Shown: positions 6,521 to 13,633 of the stretch, in pieces
How the letters are laid out: the number at the start of each line of letters is the position of its first letter
Numbering within the stretch: position 1 is the stretch's first letter
Assembly (NCBI GenBank): GCA_031290205.1
Contig: JAITNZ010000243.1
Span: forward strand, 1-21,103
Direction of reading: 5' to 3'
Origin: Spirochaetaceae bacterium
GTDB lineage: Bacteria; Spirochaetota; Spirochaetia; Treponematales; Breznakiellaceae
Length of the DNA stretch: 21,103 nucleotides
Notes under the pieces: model-generated
Database searches by the model: none
Told to the model about the DNA's origin: nothing
Seen by the model: only the letters and a program-made list of their open reading frames with translations
Made by a program: the position numbers and the translations under genes

Positions 6521-7156
6521 CTATTTTGAATAAAACTCTACTATCATCTGTTCTTTTATATCGGAGAGGTCTGTGATATCACTTCGTCTCGGAACAGCAT
6601 TGAACTTTCCTTTCATCGCGTCGGGGTCGAGCTCGAGCCAAGGGAGCACGCCCGACTTACCATACTCCCGAAGCGCTTCTTTGATTACAGAAAAACTCTT
6701 GCTTGCATCTTTTATCGCAATCTCGTCGCCAGACTTTACCTGATACGAAGGCACATTCACCGGCTTACCGTTTACGGTAACATGACCGTGCAACACAAGC
6801 TGGCGCGCCTGCGACCTGCTCGTTGCAAAACGCAATCGGTACGTAACATTATCCAAGCGCTGTTCAAGCAGCACGAAGAGATTCTCGCCGGTAATACCGG
6901 ACATACGGAGCGCGCGTTCAAAAAACAATCTAAACTGTTTTTCCAGCATCCCGTAGATACGGCGCAACTTTTGTTTTTCGCGAAGCTGAATCCGGTAATC
7001 CGAGGGTTTTGCCGCCCTATTCTTTGGGTCCTTACCGGGAGCGCCGCGCTTTTTATTAATCGCGCAACGATCACTCTTGCATCTATCGCCCTTGAGCATC
7101 AGCTTTTTTTGTTCAGTCCTGCATATCCTGCACACAGGACCTGTATATCTAGCCAT
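6521..7156 (-). CDS. rpsD: Ribosomal protein S4 (uS4), zinc-binding form
   Basis: The 211-residue S4 starts MARYTGPVCRICRTE at ATG 7156, with GGAGGAAGGA immediately upstream. The 25-codon extension to 7231 runs into rpsK and lacks homology. The N-terminal CRIC with RCKSDRC (about residues 9-36) supplies four cysteines for a zinc site, the 'C+' form of S4. The S4 RNA-binding domain follows (LEQRLDNVTYRLRFATSRSQ, about 100-120, and HGHVTVNGKPVNVPSY). S4 is a primary 16S rRNA binder and 30S assembly factor. Its stop TAG is immediately followed by the repeat array. Confidence 0.98.
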   Translation of the reverse strand: MARYTGPVCRICRTEQKKLMLKGDRCKSDRCAINKKRGAPGKDPKNRAAKPSDYRIQLREKQKLRRIYGMLEKQFRLFFERALRMSGITGENLFVLLEQRLDNVTYRLRFATSRSQARQLVLHGHVTVNGKPVNVPSYQVKSGDEIAIKDASKSFSVIKEALREYGKSGVLPWLELDPDAMKGKFNAVPRRSDITDLSDIKEQMIVEFYSK

Positions 7157-7172
7157 TCCTTCCTCCGTCCCG

Positions 7173-7556
7173 CTATATTCGCCGTGTCTTACGCGGTCTG
7201 CATCCATTGAACGGTATCGGCGTAACATCATTGATCGACTTTACCTTCATCCCAAGCACACCCAATTGCCTAATCGCCGCCTCGCGCCCCATGCCGGGAC
7301 CTTTCACATATACATGCACTTCACGAAGCCCGCACTGTAATGCCTTTTGAGCTGCCGTTTCGGTAACTGTCAGCGCGGCAAAAGGGGTAGACTTTTTTGC
7401 GCCTCGAAATCCTAATCCGCCGGAACTTGCCCACGATATTGCATTGCCCATTAAATCGGTAATCGTTACAATCGTGTTGTTAAAGGTCGCCTGTATGTAA
7501 ACATTTCCTTCATATACCGACTTCTTCTCTTTCTTTTTTTTGACATTACCTGCCAC
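7173..7556 (-). CDS. rpsK: Ribosomal protein S11 (uS11)
   Basis: The 127-residue S11 contains ATFNNTIVTITDLMGN, GFRGAKKSTPFAA and the C-terminal NGCRPRKTRRI signature. It sits on the 30S platform near the Shine-Dalgarno helix. Initiation is at GTG 7556, chosen because CGGAGGAAACT places a GGAGG five bases upstream. A lysine/glutamate-rich N-terminus (KKKKEKK) precedes the core. It lies 34 bases from rpsM and 16 bases from rpsD. Confidence 0.97.
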   Translation of the reverse strand: MAGNVKKKKEKKSVYEGNVYIQATFNNTIVTITDLMGNAISWASSGGLGFRGAKKSTPFAALTVTETAAQKALQCGLREVHVYVKGPGMGREAAIRQLGVLGMKVKSINDVTPIPFNGCRPRKTRRI

Positions 7557-7590
7557 AGTTTCCTCCGCTCATATTTTCAATTAACTCCTC

Positions 7591-7959
7591 TTATGATTTC
7601 TTCTTTCCCGCTACAGTCTTCTTCTTGCCCTTTCGCGTTCGGGCATTCGTCCTCGTCCGCTGACCGCGTAAAGGCAACCCTTTGCGATGGCGCAACCCTC
7701 GATAGCAGCCTATATCCATAAGCCGCTTGATGTTGAGGGCGGTTTCAGTGCGTAAACGCCCCTCAACCTTGTAGTCCGCATCGATAATTTTTCGCAACTC
7801 ATTGAGTTCATCCTGCGATAGATCGTTGATGCGGCGCTTTGTATCGAGCTTGGCTTTTTCGCAAATAGCGAGTGCGCCCGAACGCCCGATTCCGTAAATA
7901 TAAGTCAAAGCAATATCAATATGCTTATTCGGTAAGTCAACGCCAACAAGACGCGCCAT
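7591..7959 (-). CDS. rpsM: Ribosomal protein S13 (uS13)
   Basis: The 122-residue S13 shows VGVDLPNKHIDIALTYIYGI at the N-terminus (helix-two-turn-helix region) and GLPLRGQRTRTNARTRKG near the C-terminus, followed by a lysine-rich tail that contacts tRNA in the P site. Start at ATG 7959, with AGGAGG six bases upstream; the ribosome binding site overlaps the rpmJ stop (TAG-GAGG), so the two are coupled. Confidence 0.98.
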   Translation of the reverse strand: MARLVGVDLPNKHIDIALTYIYGIGRSGALAICEKAKLDTKRRINDLSQDELNELRKIIDADYKVEGRLRTETALNIKRLMDIGCYRGLRHRKGLPLRGQRTRTNARTRKGKKKTVAGKKKS

Positions 7960-7967
7960 GTTGCCTC

Positions 7968-8081
7968 CTAACCCTGCCTCTGTTTATGTTTGGGGTTTTC
8001 GCAAATAATGCGGACAATCCCCTTTCGCTTAATCACTTTGCACTTATCGCAAATCTTTTTAACACTCGTTCGGACTTTCAT
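7968..8081 (-). CDS. rpmJ: Ribosomal protein L36 (bL36), zinc-binding
   Basis: This 37-codon gene encodes MKVRTSVKKICDKCKVIKRK, ending NPKHKQRQG. CDKC, ICEN and PKH give the Cys-Cys-Cys-His zinc site of the zinc-containing L36. ATG at 8081 follows GGAGG by seven bases; the stop TAG is at 7968-7970. It is the first gene after secY, with no adk, map or infA between, and it follows the internal promoter at 8103-8131. Confidence 0.97.
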   Translation of the reverse strand: MKVRTSVKKICDKCKVIKRKGIVRIICENPKHKQRQG

Positions 8082-8101
8082 TTTTTTCCTCCATATTTTG
8101 A

Positions 8102-8128
8102 AATTATATATCAGACTGATATATAATT
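8102..8128. repeat. 12-bp perfect palindrome in the secY-rpmJ gap
   Basis: AATTATATATCA and TGATATATAATT are perfect inverted copies flanking GAC. The site covers the -10 and spacer and touches the -35 of the rpmJ promoter. It is A/T-rich with no adjoining T run in the direction of transcription, so a terminator is unlikely. An operator or a chance consequence of the TATA-rich promoter are the alternatives. Confidence 0.6.
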
Positions 8129-8131
8129 CAA
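8103..8131 (-). promoter_or_regulatory. Internal promoter ahead of rpmJ (alpha operon)
   Basis: On the minus strand TTGAAT (8126-8131) and a perfect TATAAT (8103-8108) are separated by 17 bases. Initiation would fall near 8096, just before the rpmJ ribosome binding site. It would give rpmJ, rpsM, rpsK, rpsD, rpoA and downstream genes a transcript independent of the S10/spc genes. The whole element is embedded in the palindrome at 8102-8128. Confidence 0.6.
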
Positions 8132-8152
8132 CTACAAATATTTTTACCCATG

Positions 8153-9487
8153 TTACAGGTTCCTACCACGCAGATGTCCTTTCTTTGTTAGCCCGTCGTG
8201 GTGGTGCATCTTCAGCATTGCTTCAACCTGACTCATCGTATCCAAATCAACACCGACCAAAATGAGCAGCGATGTCCCCCCCATCAAATATGAAATCTGA
8301 GCAGGAAAATTAAACAGAAACTGTATAATAGTCGGTATAACGGCGATTAAAGCCAGATAGAGCGACCCAGGAAGCACGATACGATTCAGGATTTTAGTCA
8401 GATACTTCTCGATATGTTCGGTTCTGATGCCGGGGATAGACCCGCCGTTTTCCCGTATATTCTTAGCAATTTCGATGGGGTTCAGCGAAACCTGCGTATA
8501 AAAATAAGCAAAGAAAATTATCAACAGCACATAAAGAATGTTATAGAGCGCCCCGCGCGGGGTAAGCGCGTTAGCAAACTTTCCCAGCCACGCCACATTC
8601 CCCCCTATTGACGAAGCAATCTGTAGAGGGAACATCAAAATTGATGAGGCAAAAATAACGGGAATAACCCCCGAAGGGTTTATCTTAAACGGAATATAGG
8701 TGTTCTGCGCCCCATACATCTTCCTGCCGACTACCCGCTTCGCATAGTGCACCGGTATCTTCCGCTGCCCCTGCTGTTCAAAGACCACAAGACAGATTAC
8801 GGCGACGAACATAAAGAGGACGACGATAACAAAGACAAGGTTGAGGTTGCCCCGCCGCACACTGTCGATAAGTTCCCAAATCGCATGAGGGACGCGCGCC
8901 ACAATGCCGGCAAAGATCAGCAAGGAAATACCGTTGCCGATACCGCGCTTAGTAATCTGCTCGCCCATCCACATAAGGAACATGGTACCCGTCGTGATGG
9001 TGAGTATCGCCAACATGGTAAACGGCACCATCCCCATCGTGAGGAGCCCTGCCCCTCCCTGCTGGCGCGTAATGCTCTGTGCATACTGAGTGATAGCAAA
9101 AGATTGAATGATGCAGACGACGACCGTGCCGTAACGCTGATACATCTGTATCTTCCGTTTGCCGCCTTCTTCCTGCGAAAGTTTTTTTAAGCCGGGGAAG
9201 ACGATGAGGAGCAACTGCATGATAATCGACATCGAAATATAGGGCATGATGCCGAGCATGAATATCGAAAAGTTTGTAAACGCGCCGCCCGCAAAAAAGT
9301 TAAGATAACTGATGATTGAATTCGCACTATCGCCGTTCTGCCCGAAGACTGTGGTAAGAACAGAAACATTTATGCCGGGCACCGGTATCACCGCGCCGAT
9401 ACGAAAAACTATCAGCATGGCAAGCGTAAAAAAGATACGCTCACGAAGCTCTTTGACCCGTAGTATACCGATTAAAGGATTTGTCAT
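8153..9487 (-). CDS. secY: Protein translocase subunit SecY
   Basis: The 444-residue SecY opens with the amphipathic NPLIGILRVKELRERIFFTL and the conserved RIGAVIPVPGI. Ten hydrophobic segments follow, with IPVHYAKRVVGRKMYG (about 244-260, cytoplasmic loop 4) and NPIEIAKNIRENGGSIPGIR (about 341-360, loop 5 region). It forms the inner-membrane channel with SecE/SecG and accepts substrates from SecA and from ribosomes. ATG 9487 directly abuts the rplO stop (TAG-ATG), so translation is coupled. The gene ends 71 bases before rpmJ. Confidence 0.98.
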   Translation of the reverse strand: MTNPLIGILRVKELRERIFFTLAMLIVFRIGAVIPVPGINVSVLTTVFGQNGDSANSIISYLNFFAGGAFTNFSIFMLGIMPYISMSIIMQLLLIVFPGLKKLSQEEGGKRKIQMYQRYGTVVVCIIQSFAITQYAQSITRQQGGAGLLTMGMVPFTMLAILTITTGTMFLMWMGEQITKRGIGNGISLLIFAGIVARVPHAIWELIDSVRRGNLNLVFVIVVLFMFVAVICLVVFEQQGQRKIPVHYAKRVVGRKMYGAQNTYIPFKINPSGVIPVIFASSILMFPLQIASSIGGNVAWLGKFANALTPRGALYNILYVLLIIFFAYFYTQVSLNPIEIAKNIRENGGSIPGIRTEHIEKYLTKILNRIVLPGSLYLALIAVIPTIIQFLFNFPAQISYLMGGTSLLILVGVDLDTMSQVEAMLKMHHHDGLTKKGHLRGRNL

Positions 9488-10042
9488 CTACTTCCCTACA
9501 CCCGCGCCGTTTTCAGCCGGCGTTTCTGTTTTTTCGAGAGCGTCCGCCGTTTTTTGCGTCGGCTTTTTCTTCTTGCTGCGAGTCTTTTCTGGCGGAGGGG
9601 GCGCTTCGGCGACCGTTCCGCCCGCTTTCAGCACTTTTTCCCGCGCGCTTGCCGAAACATGCACGATCTTGACATCAACTTTTTTTGTTAAATCCCCATT
9701 GCCTAAAATCTTGACCGGATCAGCACCTTTGACAAGACCTTTCGCGACTAAGGACGGAACATCAATCGTATCGCCTGCTTCAAAGCGGGTTTCTATCTCG
9801 GAAAGATTAACCACCTGATACGTTACCTTAAAAGGATAATTTGAAAATCCGCGGTGGGCAAGCCTGCGGTAGAGCGGCATCTGACCGCCTTCAAAACCAA
9901 GATAGGTCTTGCCGCCCGAGCGGGACTGCTGCCCCTTATTCCCCTTACCCGCAGTCGTGCCGCGCCCGGAACCCTGCCCGCGCCCGACAATCCGCTTGCG
10001 CTTGTTCGCGCCTTCCGGTCTATGTAAATCAAAACTGTGCAT
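9488..10042 (-). CDS. rplO: Ribosomal protein L15 (uL15) with extended tail
   Basis: The 184-residue product begins MHSFDLHRPEGANKRKRIVG and carries the Gly/Arg-rich GRGQGSGRGTTAGKGNKGQ (about 21-39) and FEGGQMPLYRRLAHRGFSN typical of L15. It is a late-assembly 50S protein. It runs some 35-40 residues beyond the usual end (about 145 residues) as a Pro/Lys/Ala/Glu-rich low-complexity tail (APPPPEKTRSKKKKP onward). ATG 10042 abuts the rpmD stop, with GGAGGAG just upstream. Confidence 0.97.
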   Translation of the reverse strand: MHSFDLHRPEGANKRKRIVGRGQGSGRGTTAGKGNKGQQSRSGGKTYLGFEGGQMPLYRRLAHRGFSNYPFKVTYQVVNLSEIETRFEAGDTIDVPSLVAKGLVKGADPVKILGNGDLTKKVDVKIVHVSASAREKVLKAGGTVAEAPPPPEKTRSKKKKPTQKTADALEKTETPAENGAGVGK

Positions 10043-10234
10043 CTAACACTCCTCCACCGAGACAAGGTGGGCTACTTTCCTCACCATTCCCCGGATTGCG
10101 GGGTTTGCCTCGTGTTCCGCCGTCGAGCCTATCTTACGCAGACCCAGCGAACGCACGGTAGCCTTCTGCGCGGGCAGCGTCCCGATGGTGCTTCGAACAA
10201 GCCTGACCTTAATTTTTTTTGCTTCGCCTGCCAT
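10043..10234 (-). CDS. rpmD: Ribosomal protein L30 (uL30)
   Basis: The 63-residue L30 has KIKVRLVRSTIGTLPAQKAT and the conserved TVRSLGLRKIGS, ending VAHLVSVEEC. Start at ATG 10234, with TAAGGA upstream. It lies three bases after rpsE and abuts rplO. Size and motif order fit the bacterial short form. Confidence 0.96.
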   Translation of the reverse strand: MAGEAKKIKVRLVRSTIGTLPAQKATVRSLGLRKIGSTAEHEANPAIRGMVRKVAHLVSVEEC

Positions 10235-10237
10235 TCC

Positions 10238-10762
10238 TTACCCCCAGAGCTCGGCAACTGGCCGATCTCGTTCCTTCGCCACTTTCTGGGCGCTCATCAT
10301 GTGCTTTATACATTCGAAAGTCGCTTTTACCACATTATACTGACAGGAAGCGCCGAGCGATTTAGAGAGAATGTCGCTAATCCCCCCCGCTTCCATGATT
10401 GCCCGCACCGGACCGCCGGCGATAATGCCGGTTCCCGAACAGGCGGGCTTCAACAAAACGCAGGATGCCTTGAACTTTGCCTGGACGCTGTGCGGAATCG
10501 TGCCGTTTTTAATGGGAAGCTGAATCATATTCCGCTTTGCCTTTTCCATGCTCTTACGGACCGCTTCCGAAACATCGTTTGCCTTTCCAAAACCCCAGCC
10601 GACCTTCCCTTTGCGGTCGCCGACCACCGTCAGTGCGGAGAACGAAAATCGCCGTCCGCCCTTCACTACTTTCGAGGTTCTGTTCAGTTTGACAAGCTTT
10701 TCGACGAATTCTTTTTCTTTCTCGGAATTCCTATCGCGGTCTCTATCCCTTGAATATTCCAT
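10238..10762 (-). CDS. rpsE: Ribosomal protein S5 (uS5)
   Basis: The 174-residue S5 has the double-stranded-RNA-binding fold with GGRRFSFSALTVVGDRKG (about 36-53), GWGFGKANDVSEAVRKSMEK and the C-terminal VKATFECIKHMMSAQ. It contributes to decoding fidelity and helicase activity at the mRNA entry site. The N-terminus is unusually charged and repetitive (YSRDRDRDRNSEKEKE). ATG 10762 follows AGGGGG. Confidence 0.97.
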   Translation of the reverse strand: MEYSRDRDRDRNSEKEKEFVEKLVKLNRTSKVVKGGRRFSFSALTVVGDRKGKVGWGFGKANDVSEAVRKSMEKAKRNMIQLPIKNGTIPHSVQAKFKASCVLLKPACSGTGIIAGGPVRAIMEAGGISDILSKSLGASCQYNVVKATFECIKHMMSAQKVAKERDRPVAELWG

Positions 10763-10770
10763 TGCGCCCC

Positions 10771-11133
10771 CTAAAATTCTATCCCCGCCTTGCGGGTTCC
10801 ATCGGCTAACGCTTTGACAACGCCATGATACAGGTAGCCGTTTCGGTCAAATACCACTGTCTTAATCTGTTTTTCCAAAAGCCGCTTCCCGATGAGTTCG
10901 CCGAGCTGCGCCGCTCCCTCTTTCGTCGGCTTTATCGTCCTTAAATCCTTTTCCAAGGTCGAGGCGGATACGCAGGTCTTCCCCACGGTATCGTCGATAA
11001 CCTGCACGGATAGATTTTTATTACTCCGCGTGATCGTCATTCTCGGACGTTCCGCCGTGCCGGAAAGGGTTTTTCGTATATGCACTTTTCGCTTTAACCG
11101 CTTGCGGTCTTTTTCTAACATCTTTTTGAACAT
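10771..11133 (-). CDS. rplR: Ribosomal protein L18 (uL18)
   Basis: The 120-residue L18 has RLKRKVHIRKTLSGTAERPR (about 12-31), AAQLGELIGKRLLEKQI and the end VVFDRNGYLYHGVVKALADG. It binds 5S rRNA together with L5. The start at ATG 11133 has no strong ribosome binding site; it lies five bases after the rplF stop, so it is likely coupled. An ATG four codons in is a less likely alternative. Confidence 0.96.
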   Translation of the reverse strand: MFKKMLEKDRKRLKRKVHIRKTLSGTAERPRMTITRSNKNLSVQVIDDTVGKTCVSASTLEKDLRTIKPTKEGAAQLGELIGKRLLEKQIKTVVFDRNGYLYHGVVKALADGTRKAGIEF

Positions 11134-11138
11134 GATGA

Positions 11139-11678
11139 CTACTTAACCCCCGACTTACCGACTTTCCGTCTGATATGTTCTTCGGCATACTTAATGCCCT
11201 TACCCTTATACGGTTCCGGCGCGCGGAGTCCCCGCACTTGTGAAGCAAACTCGCCGACCTGCTGCTTGTCTCTGCCGCTCACCGTGATCTTCACGTTCTG
11301 CTCGACGGTAACGCTAAGCCCTTCGGGAATCCCGATGTAGAGCTCGTTTGAAAACCCAAGGTTCATCACCAAAAGTTTATCTTTTACCTCCGCACGGTAG
11401 CCGACGCCGTTGACTTCAAGGAGCCGGCTCCACCCGGTAGATACTCCGATTACCATATTGTTCAACAAATTACGATAGAGCCCGTGATACGCCTTCGATT
11501 GCTTCTCATCGTTTATCCTGCTGACTATGATTTCGCTACCTTTATTGTCAAACGTAACGGCGTCTCTATAACCTTGGGTAAGCTTCCCCTTGGGTCCTTC
11601 CACCGTCATCATTTGGTTCGCAAAGTTCACTTTAACACCCGCAGGCACTTTAACCGGTATTTTGCCGATTCGCGACAT
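11139..11678 (-). CDS. rplF: Ribosomal protein L6 (uL6)
   Basis: The 179-residue L6 starts MSRIGKIPVKVPAGVKV and ends with the conserved PEPYKGKGIKYAEEHIRRK segment (about 154-172). Two similar alpha/beta domains bind 23S rRNA near the sarcin-ricin loop. ATG 11678 follows AAGGGG. Family length is normal. Confidence 0.98.
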   Translation of the reverse strand: MSRIGKIPVKVPAGVKVNFANQMMTVEGPKGKLTQGYRDAVTFDNKGSEIIVSRINDEKQSKAYHGLYRNLLNNMVIGVSTGWSRLLEVNGVGYRAEVKDKLLVMNLGFSNELYIGIPEGLSVTVEQNVKITVSGRDKQQVGEFASQVRGLRAPEPYKGKGIKYAEEHIRRKVGKSGVK

Positions 11679-11688
11679 ATATTACCCC

Positions 11689-12087
11689 TTACCAAACTTT
11701 ACAGATAATTTCGCCGCCGACCTGTTTTTCCGCAGCTTTCTTGCCTGTGGTAACGCCCAGCGAAGTCGATACTATCAATGTGCCGTACCCGTTAAAAACA
11801 CGCGGCATCTTCTTATAGCCTGAATACACGCGGCGTCCAGGCGTCGAAATCTTTTCTATACCATGAATCACCGGGGAACCCTGATCATCATACTTTAAGA
11901 AAACACTAAGGCTGTCTTCGCCGACCTCAGATTTTTTCTTGAAATTCTTGATATAGCCTTCTGTTTTCAGAATCTTTACTATTTCAAGTTTCAATTTTGA
12001 GGGAAGAATATCCACCCTCTCATGCTTTGCCATTCCGGCATTCCGGAGTTTTGTTAGCATATCAGCTACAGGATCAGAAACGCTCAT
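11689..12087 (-). CDS. rpsH: Ribosomal protein S8 (uS8)
   Basis: The 132-residue S8 begins MSVSDPVADMLTKLRNAG and ends STSLGVTTGKKAAEKQVGGE...CKVW, the rRNA-binding C-terminal signature. S8 binds helix 21 of 16S rRNA, and in E. coli it also represses the spc operon by binding the mRNA around rplE; whether that control exists here cannot be read. ATG 12087 has AAGGAGGGG upstream. Confidence 0.98.
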   Translation of the reverse strand: MSVSDPVADMLTKLRNAGMAKHERVDILPSKLKLEIVKILKTEGYIKNFKKKSEVGEDSLSVFLKYDDQGSPVIHGIEKISTPGRRVYSGYKKMPRVFNGYGTLIVSTSLGVTTGKKAAEKQVGGEIICKVW

Positions 12088-12097
12088 CCACCCCTCC

Positions 12098-12283
12098 TTA
12101 CCAGCTAGATTTTGTGACGCCCGGTATCAAGCCTTCGCTTGCCAGTTTACGGAAACAGAGCCGGCACATTTCAAATTTTCTAAGATAACCCCGTGCCCGT
12201 CCGCAGATCCGGCACCGGTTCACCTTCCTTGTCTTATATTTAGGCGTCCTAAGCGCCTTAACTATCATCGCTTTTCTTGCCAC
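12098..12283 (-). CDS. rpsN: Ribosomal protein S14, type Z (uS14)
   Basis: The 61-residue zinc-type S14 carries CRICGRARG (about 24-32) and CRLCFRKLASEG (about 40-51), and ends GVTKSSW, the standard end of the short form. The start is GTG 12283 (GTG-GCA-AGA-AAA, MARK), chosen because AGGGGG lies five bases upstream; the longer frame to 12346 only reads back through rplE. Confidence 0.97.
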   Translation of the reverse strand: MARKAMIVKALRTPKYKTRKVNRCRICGRARGYLRKFEMCRLCFRKLASEGLIPGVTKSSW

Positions 12284-12293
12284 GTATACCCCC

Positions 12294-12986
12294 TTATTTC
12301 CTGAACGGAAAACCGAACTTGGTGAGGAATGTTTTTGCCTCAGCATCGGTCTTTGCCGTTGTTACGATAACGATATTCAAACCGGAAACCCGCTCGATCT
12401 TATCAAAGTCAATCTCCGGGAAGATAATCTGCTCGGTTATGCCGAGTGCATAATTCCCGTGCCCGTCAAAAGCATTCCCGCTGATGCCGCGAAAATCCTT
12501 CACGCGGGGAAGCGCTACGTTGACGAGCCTATCGAGGAACTCATACATCATCGCGCCGCGCAAGGTTACCCTCGTCCCAATTTCCTGCCCCTCACGAACC
12601 TTAAAATTCGCGATGCTCTTTTTCGCCTTCGTTTTAACCGCTTTCTGCCCGCTAATTAGCGTTAATTCGTCAACGGCGGCATCCAAGAGCTTTTTGTTCG
12701 ATAATGCCTCGCCGACCCCCATCGAAACGATAATTTTTTCGAGACGTGGAATCTGCATTGGCGATTTCAAACCAAGCTCCTTAAAGAGCTCGACGGCAAT
12801 CTTCTCTTTATACATTTTCTTTAACCGGGGCACATAGCCGACTGGAAGCGTGTTTTTACCGCTGTTTCCCGTCGCCTCTGCGCCTTTTCCGGCATCTGCG
12901 GTTTTTTTTGACCCGGTAGCCTTTACGTCCGCTTTCGCAGACTGGCTTTTCCTTGCCTCGCCGCCCACTGCTTTTTCTTTAGCCAT
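12294..12986 (-). CDS. rplE: Ribosomal protein L5 (uL5) with N-terminal extension
   Basis: The 230-residue product holds L5 from about residue 48 (VPRLKKMYKEKIAVELFKEL) onward, with PMQIPRLEKIIVSMGVGEA, ISGQKAVKTKAKKSIANFKV and FPEIDFDKI. It binds 5S rRNA and contacts P-site tRNA. About 45 Ala/Lys/Gly-rich low-complexity residues precede the core, longer than the usual start of about 180-residue L5 proteins. ATG 12986 overlaps the rplX stop by one base (TAATG). An upstream start at 13013 lies inside rplX and is rejected. Confidence 0.96.
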   Translation of the reverse strand: MAKEKAVGGEARKSQSAKADVKATGSKKTADAGKGAEATGNSGKNTLPVGYVPRLKKMYKEKIAVELFKELGLKSPMQIPRLEKIIVSMGVGEALSNKKLLDAAVDELTLISGQKAVKTKAKKSIANFKVREGQEIGTRVTLRGAMMYEFLDRLVNVALPRVKDFRGISGNAFDGHGNYALGITEQIIFPEIDFDKIERVSGLNIVIVTTAKTDAEAKTFLTKFGFPFRK

Positions 12987-13318
12987 TATAATGCCTCTCC
13001 GCACTTCTTGCACACTCTGATTTTTTTATCACCATCTATCTTATATCCGATACGAACAGGTTTCCCGCATTTACCGCAGACAATCTGCACATTTGATGCG
13101 TGCAATGCCGCCTCAATATCGATAATACCGCCCCGATCCTGCTGGTTACGGCGTTTCTGCGCCTTTTTAACCATATTCGCGCCTTCGACAATAACGCGGT
13201 TCTTATTACGGAGTATCCGCAGAATCCGCCCGCGCTTGCCCTTGTCTTTTCCGGCAATCACTTCGACCGTGTCGTCTTTCTTTATCTTAAACTTTTGCTG
13301 TTCAGCTACCAGTGCCAT
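12986..13318 (-). CDS. rplX: Ribosomal protein L24 (uL24), zinc-binding form
   Basis: The 110-residue L24 has an N-terminal KOW motif (DDTVEVIAGKDKGKRGRILR, about 15-34) and a C-terminal pair CGKC/CKKC (about 81 and 103) that should bind zinc, as in the cysteine-containing L24 variants. It starts 50S assembly by binding 23S domain I. ATG 13318 has AAGGAA upstream. It is normally directly after rplN but here is separated by the 93-codon gene. Confidence 0.97.
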   Translation of the reverse strand: MALVAEQQKFKIKKDDTVEVIAGKDKGKRGRILRILRNKNRVIVEGANMVKKAQKRRNQQDRGGIIDIEAALHASNVQIVCGKCGKPVRIGYKIDGDKKIRVCKKCGEAL

Positions 13319-13338
13319 CCCTTATTCCTTCTTAATTA

Positions 13339-13620
13339 TCAAAAATTTACCGAAACCGGAGTTCTATTCGTCCGTTCTTCAAGAACCGCCGTCTTTTTGT
13401 CTATCGCATTAACCGTCGTCTGTAACTCTTGTATAGACACCTGCACTTCTTTGACAGACTGTTTAAGCTCAAGTATATCTTCCCTATTGGAACTAGAAAT
13501 GGAATTAAGTGAAACAATAAAAATTATAATCGCCCCGACCATTCCAATTATTGTCAGAATATTTCCGACGGTAAATGTCGTGTCCATCTTAATTACATGC
13601 TGTTCCGCTATCGATGCCAT
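13339..13620 (-). CDS. Unexpected small membrane/coiled-coil protein between rplN and rplX
   Basis: A 93-residue protein of no family I recognise. After a short soluble start (MASIAEQHVIKMDTTF) comes one strong transmembrane helix (about 17-40, GNILTIIGMVGAIIIFIVSL). A long predicted coiled coil follows (about 46-82, heptad-like ELKQSVKEVQVSIQELQTTV), then a basic, unstructured end. It has the best ribosome binding site in the neighbourhood (AAGGAGGAG overlapping the rplN stop) and no stop in between, so it should be translated with the operon. Its G+C by hand count is about 39%, against roughly 48-51% in adjacent parts of rplX and rplN. The architecture resembles small phage-encoded membrane proteins, which with the low G+C suggests a recent acquisition; a membrane tether is another possibility. 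Function unknown. Confidence 0.75.
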   Translation of the reverse strand: MASIAEQHVIKMDTTFTVGNILTIIGMVGAIIIFIVSLNSISSSNREDILELKQSVKEVQVSIQELQTTVNAIDKKTAVLEERTNRTPVSVNF

Positions 13621-13633
13621 TTTGAACTCCTCC

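Noticed and set aside
1256..6522. The repeat arrays as a CRISPR
   Set aside because: The units are contiguous and diverged along their whole length; there are no unique spacers and no cas genes.
7157..7231. 25-codon extension of S4 toward rpsK
   Set aside because: It overlaps rpsK in another frame; MARYTGP at 7156 follows a strong GGAGG and matches the family start.
8102..8128. secY-rpmJ palindrome as a transcription terminator
   Set aside because: Its stem is almost all A/T, no T run follows on the transcribed strand, and it overlaps a promoter.
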